Assembly: GCA_030765065.1 (NCBI GenBank)
Contig: CM060977.1
Coordinates: 161,767,052 to 161,831,051, forward strand
DNA from: Deroplatys truncata
Lineage: Eukaryota; Arthropoda; Insecta; Mantodea; Mantidae
DNA length: 64,000 nucleotides
Direction of reading: 5' to 3'
In this document: in pieces, positions 1 to 10,825 of the stretch
Layout of the letters: the number at the start of each line of letters is the position of its first letter
Position numbering within the stretch: position 1 is the stretch's first letter
The notes under the pieces: generated by a model
What the model was told of the DNA's origin: nothing
The model's database searches: none
Seen by the model: the letters and a program-made list of their open reading frames with translations, nothing else
Translations under genes and position numbers: made by a program

Positions 1-605
1 TTATGTCCTTATCTTGGTTAAACGAAACGTTTTGTAATATTCATTTCACCCAATAGCCTTTACCTTTACTCTTCCATCATCAGCTACATATTCAGCGTAA
101 GATTATTTTTATATATTTTATTTACATGGCTTACAGTATGAGAGGTTTAAGTTGAAACATGACCATTTTGACACTACCTGACACTTTTGACACATCCTTG
201 CTTCGTTGGCTTTCGTAACAACCAACACCTGCTGGCTTTTGGATGTTGGTTATTCTCTTCTAAATTTCATTTTTCAATCTAACCCAGATTTTAAATAGTA
301 AGTTTTTCAATAGTAAAGTTTTGAGATTAGGCAGTTCAGGATTACCAACTGTTATGTGGAATATAGTGCTATCTCTATCTACTTTGCATGTTTGAAGTTA
401 AAGCAAATGCACTATATTTGCCTGCAGGGTGTCAGATTAAGATGCTGACTAATGAACTGATATACATTGCTCGCTCCCTCACTCACCTTCCTCACTTATA
501 TGTTATTCGCTTCTATGTTTTTTGCAGATATGTGTTACATTTTTAAGGCACCAAACTTTGTGCATTGATATTTAGCCTAAATTATGTTTTTTGTTATAGT
601 TTTCT
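1..605. other. AT-rich sequence, no feature recognised
   Basis: Presumed intron or 5' flank of the backbone gene. I see no exon with acceptable splice sites, no repeat shared with the rest of the window and no open frame worth calling. Confidence 0.5.
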
Positions 606-616
606 CATTTATATGT

Positions 617-913
617 ATGTCGTCCTCTGTGGGCTAGTGGTACCATGCTAGCCTCTAGTTCCCAAGGTCGCGGGTTCAAACCTGGTGGAGGGCAATGGAT
701 TTTTTCAGGCATAAAAATCCTTAGCATGGCTTCCTTCGGAAGGGAAGTAAAGTCGGTGGTCCCGTGTCATAGATTTATGGCACGTAAAAGAACCTCAAGC
801 CTGATAAAGAGGCCTCTGAGCAAAATTACCGGTCTTTCACGCCCAATATGGAATAGGACGCTAAGAACCATAGTAGTTAAAGAGCGTCCATAAATAAAAC
901 TCAATTTCAATTT
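617..913 (+). mobile_element. SINE-A copy 1 (tRNA-derived SINE)
   Basis: A 297-bp SINE flanked by an 11-bp direct repeat CATTTATATGT (606-616 and 914-924). The head is tRNA-like, with an A-box-like segment (TGGGCTAGTGG) and a good B box (GGTTCAAACC, around 675). The body carries the conserved CCTTCGGAAGGG, GGTCCCGTGTC and GGCACGTAAAAGAACC segments, and the tail is a TCAATTT repeat. It is shared with copies at 10514 and 59077. It is non-coding; the 82-codon frame across it is incidental. Confidence 0.88.
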
Positions 914-929
914 CATTTATATGTCAAAT

Positions 930-1562
930 GTTTCTGATCCCCATGAATGAAATATATTCATTTACTCACTCATTTATAAGTTATGTTTATGCTACATTAA
1001 CATATATTATGGATCGTTTCTGGATACTATATTCTTGAGGTTGTAGCACAAAATAATAGGCATGTTGGGCAAGGTATCAATATTTTTGGAACCCATTATT
1101 GTTACACATAACATAACAATGTGGTTGGGCAAGTCCCTAGGTTGTATCTGATGATATTGACAGTGATGAAGAAGTAAGCCTAAATAATGAAAGTGTTCAT
1201 GCAGTAGATGTATGAGGCAATTTATGCTCTAGAAACTACACAGTTTCTATCACCCCAAAGCCTAAATATGATAGCATTTCTGTGATTAGTGCATATAATT
1301 ACTAGTGTATGACTGGGTGGAAACATCCAAGAAGCAAAGAAAAATTGGCAATTTTTACTAACCAGTGCAAAGCACCAGTACCCACTCTGAAATGTTTGTT
1401 GGTTTTAAATATGAATAATAGTACAAGTATGCATATTAGTACACTAAATAATGTATTATGTTTATTATTTACTGTTTGTTTCATAAGAAAATTTACTTTT
1501 ATGATTTTTTTATCTCTACATTATTTTAGCTGTCTCCCTATGAAAAGTATAACAGATTATAC

Positions 1563-1598
<36 letters not shown>
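930..1598. other. Unassigned AT-rich stretch ending in a (TG)n(TA)n tract
   Basis: A short acidic-looking frame (DDIDSDEEVSLNN, near 1148-1190) and a second frame near 1309-1430 recall transposon ORFs, but stops interrupt both and neither can be assigned. The stretch ends with (TG)n(TA)n at about 1563-1600, the target of the Tc1 insertion. Confidence 0.3.
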
Positions 1599-1600
<2 letters not shown>

Positions 1601-2802
1601 CACTACCTGATCAAAAGTATCCGGACACCTGGCTGAAAATGACGTACACGTTCGTGGTGCCCTCCATTGGTAATGCTGGAAGTCAATATGATGTTGGCCC
1701 ACTCTTAGCCTTGATGACATCGTTCACTCTCACAGGCATACTTTCAATCAGGTGCTAGAAGATTTCTTGGGGAATGACAGCCCATTCTTCACGGAGTGCG
1801 GGACTGAGGAGAGGTATCGATGTAGGTCGGTGAGGCCTGGCACGAAGTCGGCATTCCAAAACATCCCAAAGGTGTTCTAAGGATTCAAGTCAGGACCCTG
1901 TGCAGGCCAGTCCATTACAGGGATGTTATTGTCGGTAACCACTCTGTCACAGCCCCTGCAGTATGAACAGGTGCTCAATCATGTTGAAAGATGCAATTGC
2001 CATCCCCGAATTTCTCTTCAACAGTGGGAAGCAAGAAGGTGCTTAAAATATCAATGTAGGTCTGCGCTGTGATCGTGCCATGCAAAGCAACAAGGGGTGC
2101 AAGCCCCTTCCAGGAAAAGCACGACCACACCATAACGCCACCACCTCCGAATTTCACTATTGGCACTACACGCACTGGCAGATGACATTCACCGGGCATT
2201 TGCTATACCCACACCCTGCAATCGGATCGTCACATTGTGTACCGTGATTCATCACTCCACACAACATTTTGTCACTCTTCAATCATGTAATATTGATGCT
2301 CCTTACACCAAGTGAGGCATCATTTGGCATTTTCCTGCGTGATGTGTGGCTTGTGAGCAGCTGCTCGACCATGGAATCCAAGGTTTCTCAGCTCACACCT
2401 AACTGTCGTAGTACTTGGAGTGGATCCTGATGCAGTTTGGAATTCCTGTGTGATGGTCTGGATAGATGTCTGACTATTACTCTTTACCACCCTCTTCAAA
2501 TGTCGGGGGGTCTCTGTCAGTCAACAGACGAGGTCGGCCTGTACGCTTTTGTACTGTACATGTTCCTTCACGTTTCCACTTCACTATCACATCAGAAACA
2601 GTGGACATAGGGATGTTTAGGAGTTTGGAAATCTCGCGTACAGACTTCTGACACAAGTGACACCCAATCACCTGACCATGTTCGAAGTCCGTGAGTTGCA
2701 CGGAGCGTCCCATTTTGTTGTTTCACTATGTCTAATGACTACTGAGGTCGCAGATAATGAGCACCAGGCAGTAGGTGGCCGGATACTTTTGATCACATAG
2801 TG
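1601..2802 (-). mobile_element. Tc1-family transposon, copy 1 (full length, dead)
   Basis: A 1202-bp element with terminal inverted repeats sharing GATCAAAAGTATCCGG, flanked by TA on both sides and inserted in a TA microsatellite. It contains one degraded transposase on the minus strand. A sister copy lies at 31181-32410. Confidence 0.93.
1683..2713 (-). pseudogene. Tc1 transposase pseudogene (copy 1)
   Basis: The minus-strand frame starts MGRSVQLTDFEHGQVIGC with a paired-like helix-turn-helix (SVREISKLLNIPMSTVSDVI) and the GRPR AT-hook-like linker, then breaks by frameshift near 2500. A second open piece (VKFGGGGVMVWSCFSWKG to FGDGNCIFQHD) carries the Tc1 core up to the second catalytic Asp region. 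The frame ends with PTSY at 1683. Several frameshifts and stops show it is inactive. A Tc1 transposase is normally about 340 residues and cuts and pastes at TA. Confidence 0.88.
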
Positions 2803-2885
2803 TATATATAATGTTTTATTTATAAATTAACTATTAGAAATGTGTTTACTGGAGCGTATTCAGGAGTTGCTGTTTATTTGTTCAG

Positions 2886-3160
2886 ATATGGTGATGAGGA
2901 CGATGCCCCTGAGCATTTGGAAAGATCTGAGGCTCAGTACAAAACCAGTACTGTGACACAGAGTCGTGGTGGAGTGACAACAACAGAAACCACTTCATCC
3001 CGTTCCTCAACACCAAATTTTGGAGGCCGAAGGAGATCATCCAACACACCAGATGGTGAAAGAGAATCATCTCCTACTCCAAGCACAGGGTCTGGATTCT
3101 CCAGAGTCACACGTGGAGGATCTGTCAGGGCTCTGTCACAGAAGTTTCAGCAGGCAGCAG
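2886..3160 (+). CDS. Internal exon 1 of a smoothelin-like gene (partial gene)
   Basis: Internal coding exon of about 91 codons. The acceptor is a good pyrimidine tract ending in ttgttcag, and the donor is CAG|gttagt. The last base is the first base of a codon completed by the next exon (G|CG, Ala). The peptide starts YGDEDDAPEHLERSEAQYK, runs through a Ser/Thr/Arg/Gly-rich stretch, and ends with RGGSVRALSQKFQQAA, a short basic-amphipathic motif of the kind I associate with insect smoothelin-like proteins. There is no catalytic motif, signal peptide or membrane segment. A second possible acceptor at 2863 (gtattcag) would add GVAVYLFR; I prefer the later site for its better polypyrimidine tract. 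Upstream exons are not identifiable in bases 1-2885, so the protein start is outside the window or missed. The exon call is strong; the family name is inference. Confidence 0.75.
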
Positions 3161-4635
3161 GTTAGTAATCCCTGTCAAATAAGCTTTAGAGTATCAATAG
3201 TAAGTGTGCCGCTAATAAGTGTTATTAACAATTAACTATGTAAAGATATCATATATATTAACTCTGCCCCACTCTGATTGGCAGTAGTTGGCCAAATTTG
3301 TTGGTGTTTGATGATATACCATTGCTGCAAAACAAAACTCTGTCGCAACAATAAAAATACAAAAACTGCCGTGCAATAAGTCTTGTGGCACTTGTCTTTA
3401 ATATGAACAAAGTTGAATAATGGTTTACAGAGTATTTGTTTTGGAGAATAATATTAAATCATTAATAACACAATAGAAACTATGAAAATACAAATCTCAA
3501 TAACTGCCCTTCTTCAGAGTGTGGAAATATGGAAATAATCAGGAAGAGTAATGCTTTTAAAATACAATGTAGAAGTCACTGATATCAATACTCAATTTGC
3601 GTACTAATTGTAGAATTTGAAACTTGTTAACCTAAATGTTTTATATTAACTGCAAACTAACAAATGCATTTATTAAAGGAGAAAACCATGTAAATATGAT
3701 TAAGTGTATATATACATTAATTATTTAAATTGTACACAACAACAAAGCAAAGCTATTAGAGGCATTTCTTCTAAAAACCTTGCTTGTCACAAAATGAAAT
3801 TGATATATTATTCTCTTGTAAATAAGCTACAATGTTTTCTGGGCAACACCATATCAAAAATAAAAATCCTAAGGAAATAAAAGGATATTTCTGTTGTTTT
3901 CCTTTTCCTGTCAAAATTCCAACTGTGTTGCTTTAATGGAGCGGCATTGTTGTCCCTTAGGAACATGAAATAATATTAAATATTGTGATGCAGTGCTATA
4001 GTCCAGGGTTATTGGGAGGTCATTGTCAGGCAGTTGGAGAGATAAATGATGCAGTAATGCTCTCGTCCAGTGTAAACACTAGAAGTGCTATCAACAGATA
4101 ACCAGAATATTCTGGAAGTTTCCCTTCCTCTCCCCACCTCCAGAACATGTGAGCAGAACGTTTTGGAATGGTTTTTTGGAAGATTCCATTGTCTATATAA
4201 AGGAGTGTTCTCACAAGTGAGCTAGTGAGTCCTTTAGTGGTGCGACAAAAAGTGCTGTTCTCAGAGCAATTTTGTGATGTACTGCAAGTGCTGCTACTGC
4301 AAGAGATTAGAGAGGCCTTGTGTTTGACTCCCCAATGAGTGAACCATTGGAAGAAGAGACTGCTTCATACTTATTACAATACGCGGTTATGTCACAAAGG
4401 AAAGTAAAGTGACAGGGACCATAGCTGTTGTGTCATAATATATAATATTAGATTTCAACTGATGTGCAGAATATAGTTAATTATTTTATCTGGTGCTGAA
4501 AATTATTTATTTTTGACATTGTGGTTTTTTCAGGAAATGCCCCAGTTTTATCTTGTGTAATCTGAGGGAATTTATGTCTTGCAATTTAAGAAACAATACA
4601 AAAAGTAATAGGTTGCTGATATCTCTGAATTTAGC
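3161..4635. other. Intron 1, AT-rich, no feature recognised
   Basis: Sequence between exon 1 and the piggyBac insertion. No shared repeat, tRNA-like head or plausible exon is seen. Confidence 0.45.
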
Positions 4636-4639
4636 TTAA

Positions 4640-6854
4640 CCCGACATTTGTCGCTACCATTGTTGTGACATAGTTTGTTGCACCATGAGCATTTTGCTCA
4701 CGGCAATAAATACACGTAACAAGAGATAACATTATGTCAATAACACGTAAATTATAATTTTCTAAATCTACTACAAATGACATTTTTTTTTGAAGTGATC
4801 ACAAAATATTTGTCTTCACAAAAAAAGTAAAGAATATTAGCTTGCGGTTGACTAAATGTAGTATATGTAGGTATTTGAAAGAAATTCAAATCCAATGTGT
4901 TCATTGATAAAATTATGAGTTTAGTGTTTGTTAAATATGGTACTATATGCAATATCTAAATATAGCACAAATTCAATATACTCCTAAAAACAAATTATGG
5001 TGATGGTTTTGTTTTGTTGTAGAAGGTAATTATGTGTGGTTTGTTTTGGTTGCCGGTTTCCTCATCAATTTCATCACCAGAATGTAGAGTTAGCACATTT
5101 TTGTTTCTTTTAGGCACATGTGACACTATAACCCCTGTTTTGAGAAACCAAACATACAACTACAAGCTGGTCTCTCTTTAGTGTTTACAAAAATGGGTGG
5201 AATTTCTTCTTTGTTCTTCTTTAGTGTTCCGACCACAGTAGTTTTCTTCTGTAGCAACTCCAAGGCTAGCAGAACAGATGCAAAATAATTATCCATGGTA
5301 ATGTTTTTACCGCTATTCAAAATAGGTGCTGCTACTCTATTCACAACACTAAGTAGATGCTTTATTATCCGTCTGCTATGGACCTTCAGGTTGCTTCCCT
5401 GGATAGATTTCTAGATTTGAAATGTAATATGTTTCAGAAACTACCAATGCATAAATTTTAATTCCATATTTTGATGGTATGTACTGGTGGAATTTACATC
5501 TTCCTCGGAAAGCATGTACCATTTCATCAAGTGTTGTGTTTTCTCCTAATTCATAATTATTCATGCATGTGACAACAAATTCCTCAAATATTCTTCTAAT
5601 GGGCGCCAGATTATCGATTTTATTTCTATCAGGTCTATCGTTGATGTCATTGAATCGTAGAGCCTCGAGAAGAATATAGAACCTGTGACTTGACATCACG
5701 GCACGAAAACATTCAGCCAGAGCTCTTGGATGTTGATATGAGCAGCCTTTTTCAAGCCTGCCATGTATAGAATGCCAATTAGAGCAGTTAATTCGTGTGG
5801 AGTTGTATCAGGACAGTCCCTCGGTCGTGCATATTTAGTACGCATTTTTTGAAGATATATGTTAGTACAGTTGGTAATATGTAAAATTCTCTCTTCAGGA
5901 AAGAATAGATTCCATGCATCTGTGACTAAAGTTGCATTTTTTGCCTCTGCTTTACAGCCTCGATGTGTTCTAACTATATTATGTCTAGGGCTTCGAACAT
6001 TGGGGCATGGTGGATGCATGGCGCATACTGTTATTTTATCTTTTCTGATATATGAGAGACCTGTCGGCTGAAAATCACTTTCGGTTTCTGAGTCATCTCC
6101 TGCAGATTGTTCTGAATCAGTTATATGATTACTATGTTCAGAGGGCGCATCAGATTCACATTAATCTAATCTTTCTTCCTGGTTCAAATCACCGCTGTCT
6201 AGGCCAACAGAAGTACTAGTTTCACCGACCATGCAGGGATGCCTAAAATAAAATAATAATAATAAAATAAGAATTAATTAGAAATCATGTTAGAAAATGT
6301 TTCACTATTGATTATGACATGTAATGTTGGGCTAAGTTCGATTCTCAACAGCAGTGTTCGAACCCGTGTTGAAAGAAACGTTAAATGGTAATTACATACA
6401 TATTTATTATAACAAAAAGTAAAAATAAACATACCTTGAGAATTCCTTCCATCCTGTTGTAAGGCTAGCAGAAGGATCTTTTTTGCTCGACTCATTGTAA
6501 AAACCTAACTGAATATCAGTGAAAACAAATCAAATGAAGGAATATTTTAACGGACACAAAATAGGGCTTCTACATTTCAGCTTCAAGCCAGGATGATTGC
6601 GGACTGCACAACAATTGAATAGCGCGGTTTGTCACTTGATGAGCAAACCGCCCACAGCTGTGCCGCAACTGAACAAAAATTGCATAAACCGTTGTCAGTG
6701 TGATTGTTGTTAAAATCTAACTTAAACAACTGCTTCAGGAAAGTTTAAAAGTCAGCTAGATTGAACGAGAATATTTTATCAGCAGTCGTTACCGTATAAA
6801 AAAAATCAAAATCAAAAGTGTGAGCAAAATGCTCATTTAGCGACAAATGGCAGG
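4640..6854 (-). mobile_element. piggyBac element with both ends and TTAA target site
   Basis: A 2215-bp element flanked on both sides by TTAA (4636-4639 and 6855-6858), the diagnostic piggyBac target duplication. The terminal inverted repeats read CCCGACATTTGTCGCTA on the left and, inverted, CCTGCCATTTGTCGCTA on the right. A second, subterminal inverted pair, GAGCATTTTGCTCAC, lies at 4687-4701 and inverted at 6820-6834. It encodes a broken transposase on the minus strand and is internally deleted at the transposase 3' end. Confidence 0.93.
4995..6495 (-). pseudogene. piggyBac transposase pseudogene
   Basis: Minus strand. A possible first exon (6495-6435) begins MSRAKKILLLALQQDGRNSQ and ends at a strong donor (CAAG|GTATGT). 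A matching acceptor (ttttattttag) precedes 6242, though the joined phase is off by one, so a small indel is likely. An acidic N-terminal region (SGDLNQEE, DDSETESDFQP) contains a stop. The DDE core follows in pieces: TTLDEMVHAFRGR with the first catalytic Asp and NITMDNYFAS with the second. After a frameshift the frame reads KNVLTLHSGDEIDEETGNQN and stops at FYNKTKPSP. The third catalytic Asp region and the Cys-rich C-terminus expected after YNKTK are deleted. Inactive. Confidence 0.88.
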
Positions 6855-6858
6855 TTAA

Positions 6859-7331
6859 ACAATATTGTGAATGGAAGCTTCTGGGAGCAAATTGTTCTGT
6901 GTATTCCAAGTTCTAACGTTGTTCCATAATTTGTGGATAAGAGATTCTTTGCTCTAATAAAAGCAGCTCGTGGATTTTTAACATAGCAGTTGATAAACAA
7001 CATAATTGTAGTACATAATGATTTCTTGCAGTTGCAGCCAAGCGATGTTCAAGGTGAATTCCAAGGTTTCAGCCATCTACTTTTATGACCTATTTAAGGC
7101 TGCTGCTACATTCAAGTGTCAATTGCTTACAATTGCACTCGGCTGCAATCCCAAGAAGTCATTGTAAACAGTCAGCACTGATAAAGCTTTAAATGTCTAA
7201 TAACCATTGCAGAGTTCAGTTTACTGACCAACTATAAATAGATAACTCAACTAATACTAGTGTTAATGTTTTGTGTTCAAATGTCCAAGCTTACACTTCC
7301 CTACTAGCATCTAACATGTTACACCCCACAG
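6859..7331. other. Rest of intron 1, no feature recognised
   Basis: Unique-looking AT-rich sequence between the piggyBac and exon 2. Confidence 0.4.
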
Positions 7332-7460
7332 CGAACAGCAGTGACAGTTCTCGCACACAACGAACTTACCCCAAAGCTGGACTCATCTTTCGTTCTGCAA
7401 GCTTCCGATTAAACAACAGTACCAGTCCTGCCAGCACTCCCACTGAGGAGGATGCTCCAG
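7332..7460 (+). CDS. Internal exon 2 of the smoothelin-like gene
   Basis: A 129-nt exon (43 codons), phase 1 at both ends, so it can be skipped without changing frame. The acceptor is ...caccccacag and the donor is CAG|gtaatt. The peptide contains TYPKAGLIFRSASFRLNN followed by a Ser/Thr/Pro-rich tail ending EEDAPG. It joins exon 1 through an alanine codon and exon 3 through a glycine codon. It is low-complexity and probably intrinsically disordered. The symmetric phase makes it a plausible cassette exon, which RNA data would decide. Confidence 0.7.
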
Positions 7461-7479
7461 GTAATTCTAACACTGCTTC

Positions 7480-7588
7480 AAACTAACTGTAGCATCCTTT
7501 TAAAATACAAAAATAAACCTATATAACATTTTACAAACTAACTGTAGCATCCTTTTAAAACACAAAAGGAAACCTATATAACATTTAT
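7480..7588 (+). repeat. Tandem duplication, 55-bp unit x2
   Basis: Two adjacent copies beginning aaactaactgtagcatcc (7480-7534, 7535-7588) differ at a few bases. They lie 20 bp into intron 2. Confidence 0.85.
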
Positions 7589-7599
7589 AATGATATTAA

Positions 7600-7882
7600 T
7601 TGTAACAGCTTAATTATGTGCTGCAACTAATACTAATAATGTTCAGAGCTTTAAACATCTTGGTAACAAACTGTAAATTGATTAACTGAGGTCTGTTCAG
7701 ATTATAATTTCAAACTCCGAAATAGCTGTGAAAGGAAAGATGCACTACAAACATCTTTCTCCAAGCACGTAAGGACCTCATATTACCTCCTCTGTTTCTT
7801 TAGAGAACGAGATAGGACTGGACATTTTCTGTAAAGTAGCCAATTTTGAATAGATTAACACTTGCTCCATAAGTTTGGATGA

Positions 7883-7961
<79 letters not shown>

Positions 7962-9380
7962 TGTTACTATTACCACTACCACTATCACTACCACTAGTAC
8001 TACCTGAAAGCATGGTATTTACAGTAGTGTGTATTTCATCATGTCAGCTTTACAGAAAAAAAAGCAGTAAGAATTTCCAGTCCTTATATGGCTCATTAGA
8101 CTCGCATCTCGGAGCCCTTGAAGACCATTAACTGGAAAGTAACAAAATCATAAATCACAATTATTTGCTCAAGAAACTTAGTCCAGTGGAAAATTTTCTC
8201 CAGGTGGTAGCATTTGAAATGTGAGAAATGTGGCAAAGTTTTAAACATATTTTATAAACTAAATAATAGAAATATATATCACAGAGGGTAGAAGGTCTTT
8301 TAAAGAGAATTTGGAGAAAGGGATATTTGCCTGTAAATCATGGCCCTTGAAATGTGTTTTAGTGCACAGCTGCTTAAATTAGATCCATCCCCCTGCTCAT
8401 AGTTTTCTGTTAATCTGCAGAGCTGAACACTATGTAAATCTAGGACTCAATAGCCCCATTCTCACTAATGTCCTGATTTTTATTCCTTACCAGAGAAAAA
8501 TCGTTAAGAAAGTATGAACAGGAGGCTGCAATGCATGCATGCCAGTCTGGCATATAGACATTACCCAGCATTCAGCAATTTGTGCAGATTAATTAAAATG
8601 TAACATTAAAAACTGTGAGAGAGAGAGAGATAGGCAAGAAAATTGATAATTATACATCTTTTACACATTACCAAAGCATAACTCAAAAGAAATACTAAGG
8701 GGACAAATGGAATAGCAGTTAATACACATCAAAATTTCACAATCTACTTACAGTTAATTATAAAGGGAATCCTGAGAGATTTCATCTTACAATGTTTAGA
8801 ATCACCTATTCTTTTGTTGATGTATGATGGAAGCCAAGTTTGACAGTAATTTTGAAGTCCAAGGCAGAAACTTAACAATGTGTACATCATATCTAAGCTA
8901 AAAGCTTACAAAAAAAAAACCCCAAAATAACAACATAGCAATGCCAAACACACTAAGAGTCAGTTGAGGCAAACTTAAGTAAAACTGCAATATGCTAAGA
9001 GGCATGTTGGGCATGCGTATTAAAGCCACAGAAAGAATTGGGGATTAGCGAAACTTCAAGAACAATTCTGATTTTCCATTAATTTATGAATTATGTTATT
9101 GACAAATCACTAATGAAAACAGGAACTCTGTATATCCTTTTAGCTGCTTTACAAGGTTGTGGTGACTTCATTTAAACATTGCTCAACAAGTTGTTCATTT
9201 TAAGCTGAAGACTTTACAGAATACTGACAGTGATAAAAATAATTATGTATCTATCGTTGCATGAAAAAATTAGAATTAGTTTCTTCCATTCCAGTCTATG
9301 TTATGATGCTTTATGCATCAGTTTGTGTACATCAGCCTGTAACAATATAAATGCCGATTTGTGACCATCTTGTTTGATAT
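7600..9380. other. Intron 2, mostly unique AT-rich sequence
   Basis: It contains an (ATT)n array at 7886-7961 and a short (GA)n near 8619. I see no transposon ends or further exon. Confidence 0.4.
7886..7961. repeat. (ATT)n microsatellite
   Basis: About 25 uninterrupted trinucleotide units, giving a poly-Asn frame on the minus strand that is not a gene. Confidence 0.97.
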
Positions 9381-9388
9381 TAATGTAG

Positions 9389-9550
9389 GTTCATCAAGCT
9401 TTGGCAAATCAGCATCAACAGAAGTGCAATCCAGTACATCATCACGCAGCACCACCCACAGTGATTCAGAGGGCAAATCATTTCTTAACAACCAGACTCG
9501 TGTAACGGGTGTGCAGGATGTTCTCACAAGGATGAGGAATGCTGACAACG
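9389..9550 (+). CDS. Internal exon 3 of the smoothelin-like gene (GC donor)
   Basis: A 162-nt exon (54 codons), phase 1 at both ends. The acceptor is ttaatgtag. The peptide has a Ser/Thr-rich first half and then TRVTGVQDVLTRMRNADN, which looks like a conserved amphipathic helix. The only exon end whose phase fits exon 4 is after G9550, giving the donor ACG|GCAAGT, the consensus of the rare GC-AG intron class. The nearby GT at 9555 would leave two codon bases and break the frame into exon 4. An R1 repeat begins 14 nt after this exon end. Confidence 0.72.
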
Positions 9551-9556
9551 GCAAGT
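9551..9556 (+). other. Non-canonical GC 5' splice site (GCAAGT)
   Basis: The intron 3 donor reads GCAAGT with acceptor gcatttcag at 12141-12149. The match to the GC-AG donor consensus and the phase agreement with exon 4 support it. GC donors are often weak and associated with alternative splicing. Confidence 0.65.
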
Positions 9557-9563
9557 AATTTTT

Positions 9564-9940
9564 ACTTTCTCTACTACGTATAGTAAGTAGGGGAAAGTAT
9601 TATATTCCCCCAAAAATTTGATACCGAGATTTCACCGGAAATATATGTTTTGAGACCCCCTGAATCCAAAAAAAAAAAGCATTTTTGGAAACGTGTGCGT
9701 GTGCACGCATGCGAGATGGGATTTTCTTGAAAATCTTCATGTCGCATCCTTTGGAGATAGTAAACTCAAGTACTAAGTTTGGTATTTATCCAACTTTTCA
9801 CTTTTGAGTTATCCTGTTTACAGACACACCAACACACACGTTTCCAAAAATGCTTTATGTGGATTCAGGGCACCTCAGAACATGCATTTCTGGTAAAATC
9901 TCGATATTGAATTTTTGTGAGGAATGCAATACTTCCCCTT
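9564..9940. mobile_element. R1 foldback: two R1 5' ends head to head
   Basis: It starts with the R1 5' terminus (ACTTTCTCTACTACGTATAG) after five T's, runs about 140 bp in plus orientation into the GT-rich core, then switches to the minus orientation from about 9715 and ends in the inverse of the R1 start (acttcccc). Arms of about 110 bp could form a long imperfect hairpin. It begins 14 nt downstream of exon 3. Confidence 0.8.
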
Positions 9941-9988
9941 TTATTTTTATTTAAAATAAATTGAGTCGGAGGTGGTTACACTACAGCA

Positions 9989-10260
9989 TTAAAAGGTACT
10001 TACTTTGAACACATTTCGTGAGAACAGTTTGCTCCCATCGTCAGCTTCTTTCCAACTGATTTCATTGGTTATTGTCCGGGGGATGTATGGGTTAGGGTGT
10101 TCTCTGGTGCCGGGTTGATGAACTTCCAAAGGCTGCTGGGAGGCTGTAGTTTGAAATTCATTAGGTGATTCCTGTGTTTCAAGATATGGATTTTTTTTCC
10201 CAGATGTCCAATTCATAGCTGTTGTTGATTGGTTTTAAGAGTTTGGATTGATTTCATGGT
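9989..10260 (-). other. Unassigned open stretch (75 codons), possibly an element relic
   Basis: A minus-strand frame with unbiased, protein-like composition (PNPYIPRTITNEISWKEADD) but no recognisable family, start context or splice sites. It probably belongs to an old mobile element. Confidence 0.2.
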
Positions 10261-10303
10261 CTGAAGACCAGAAATGATGTGCTACTGGTGCTTTATCTGT
10301 CTG

Positions 10304-10338
10304 TTTTCTCCTACTTACTATATGTAGAAGAGAAAGTA
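10304..10338 (-). mobile_element. R1 terminal stub
   Basis: Only the last ~35 bp of a minus-oriented R1 (ctacttactatatgtagaag, then agaaagt and an A-run) remains. Confidence 0.6.
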
Positions 10339-10513
10339 AAAAAAAAAGAGAAAAAGAAGTTAGCTGTCAATAAAATTCCACAATTCATGCAGCTATTGAT
10401 AACTGACCTTTGTTGCTGTGTTGCTATAGTCATTTTGAATAGGGTACATTCATTCTATAGAAGCTTTTGTATATAAATGGGTTTGCATGATTTTATTTAG
10501 TAGTCACATATAC

Positions 10514-10818
10514 TAAAATTAAATTTTAATTAAATTGAGTTTTATTTATGGATGCTCTTTAACTGCTGTGGTCCTTAGCGTCCCTTCTATATTGTGCATA
10601 AAAGACTGGTAATTTTGCTCAGAGGCCTCTTTATCAGGCTTGAAGTTCTTTTACGTGCCATAAATCTACGACATGGGACCACTGGCTACTTCCCTTCCGA
10701 AGGAAGCCATGCTAAGGATTTTTACACCAAAAAATCCTTGCCCTCTGCCGGGTTCGGACCTGCGACCTCGGGAACTAGAAGTTAGTATGGTAACCACTAC
10801 ACCACAGAGGGCGATGTT
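10514..10818 (-). mobile_element. SINE-A copy 2
   Basis: Minus-oriented copy with the same body as the 617-913 copy and a degenerate B box. It is flanked by ACATATAC (10506-10513 and 10819-10826). The right target repeat includes the first base of the neighbouring pogo-like element, so the SINE inserted after that element. Confidence 0.87.
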
Positions 10819-10825
10819 ACATATA

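Noticed and set aside
7800-7994. Poly-Asn ORF
   Set aside because: Translation of an (ATT)n microsatellite.
9555-9556. GT donor for exon 3 at 9555
   Set aside because: It gives phase 2 and does not join exon 4 in frame, whereas the GC donor at 9551 fits phase and consensus.
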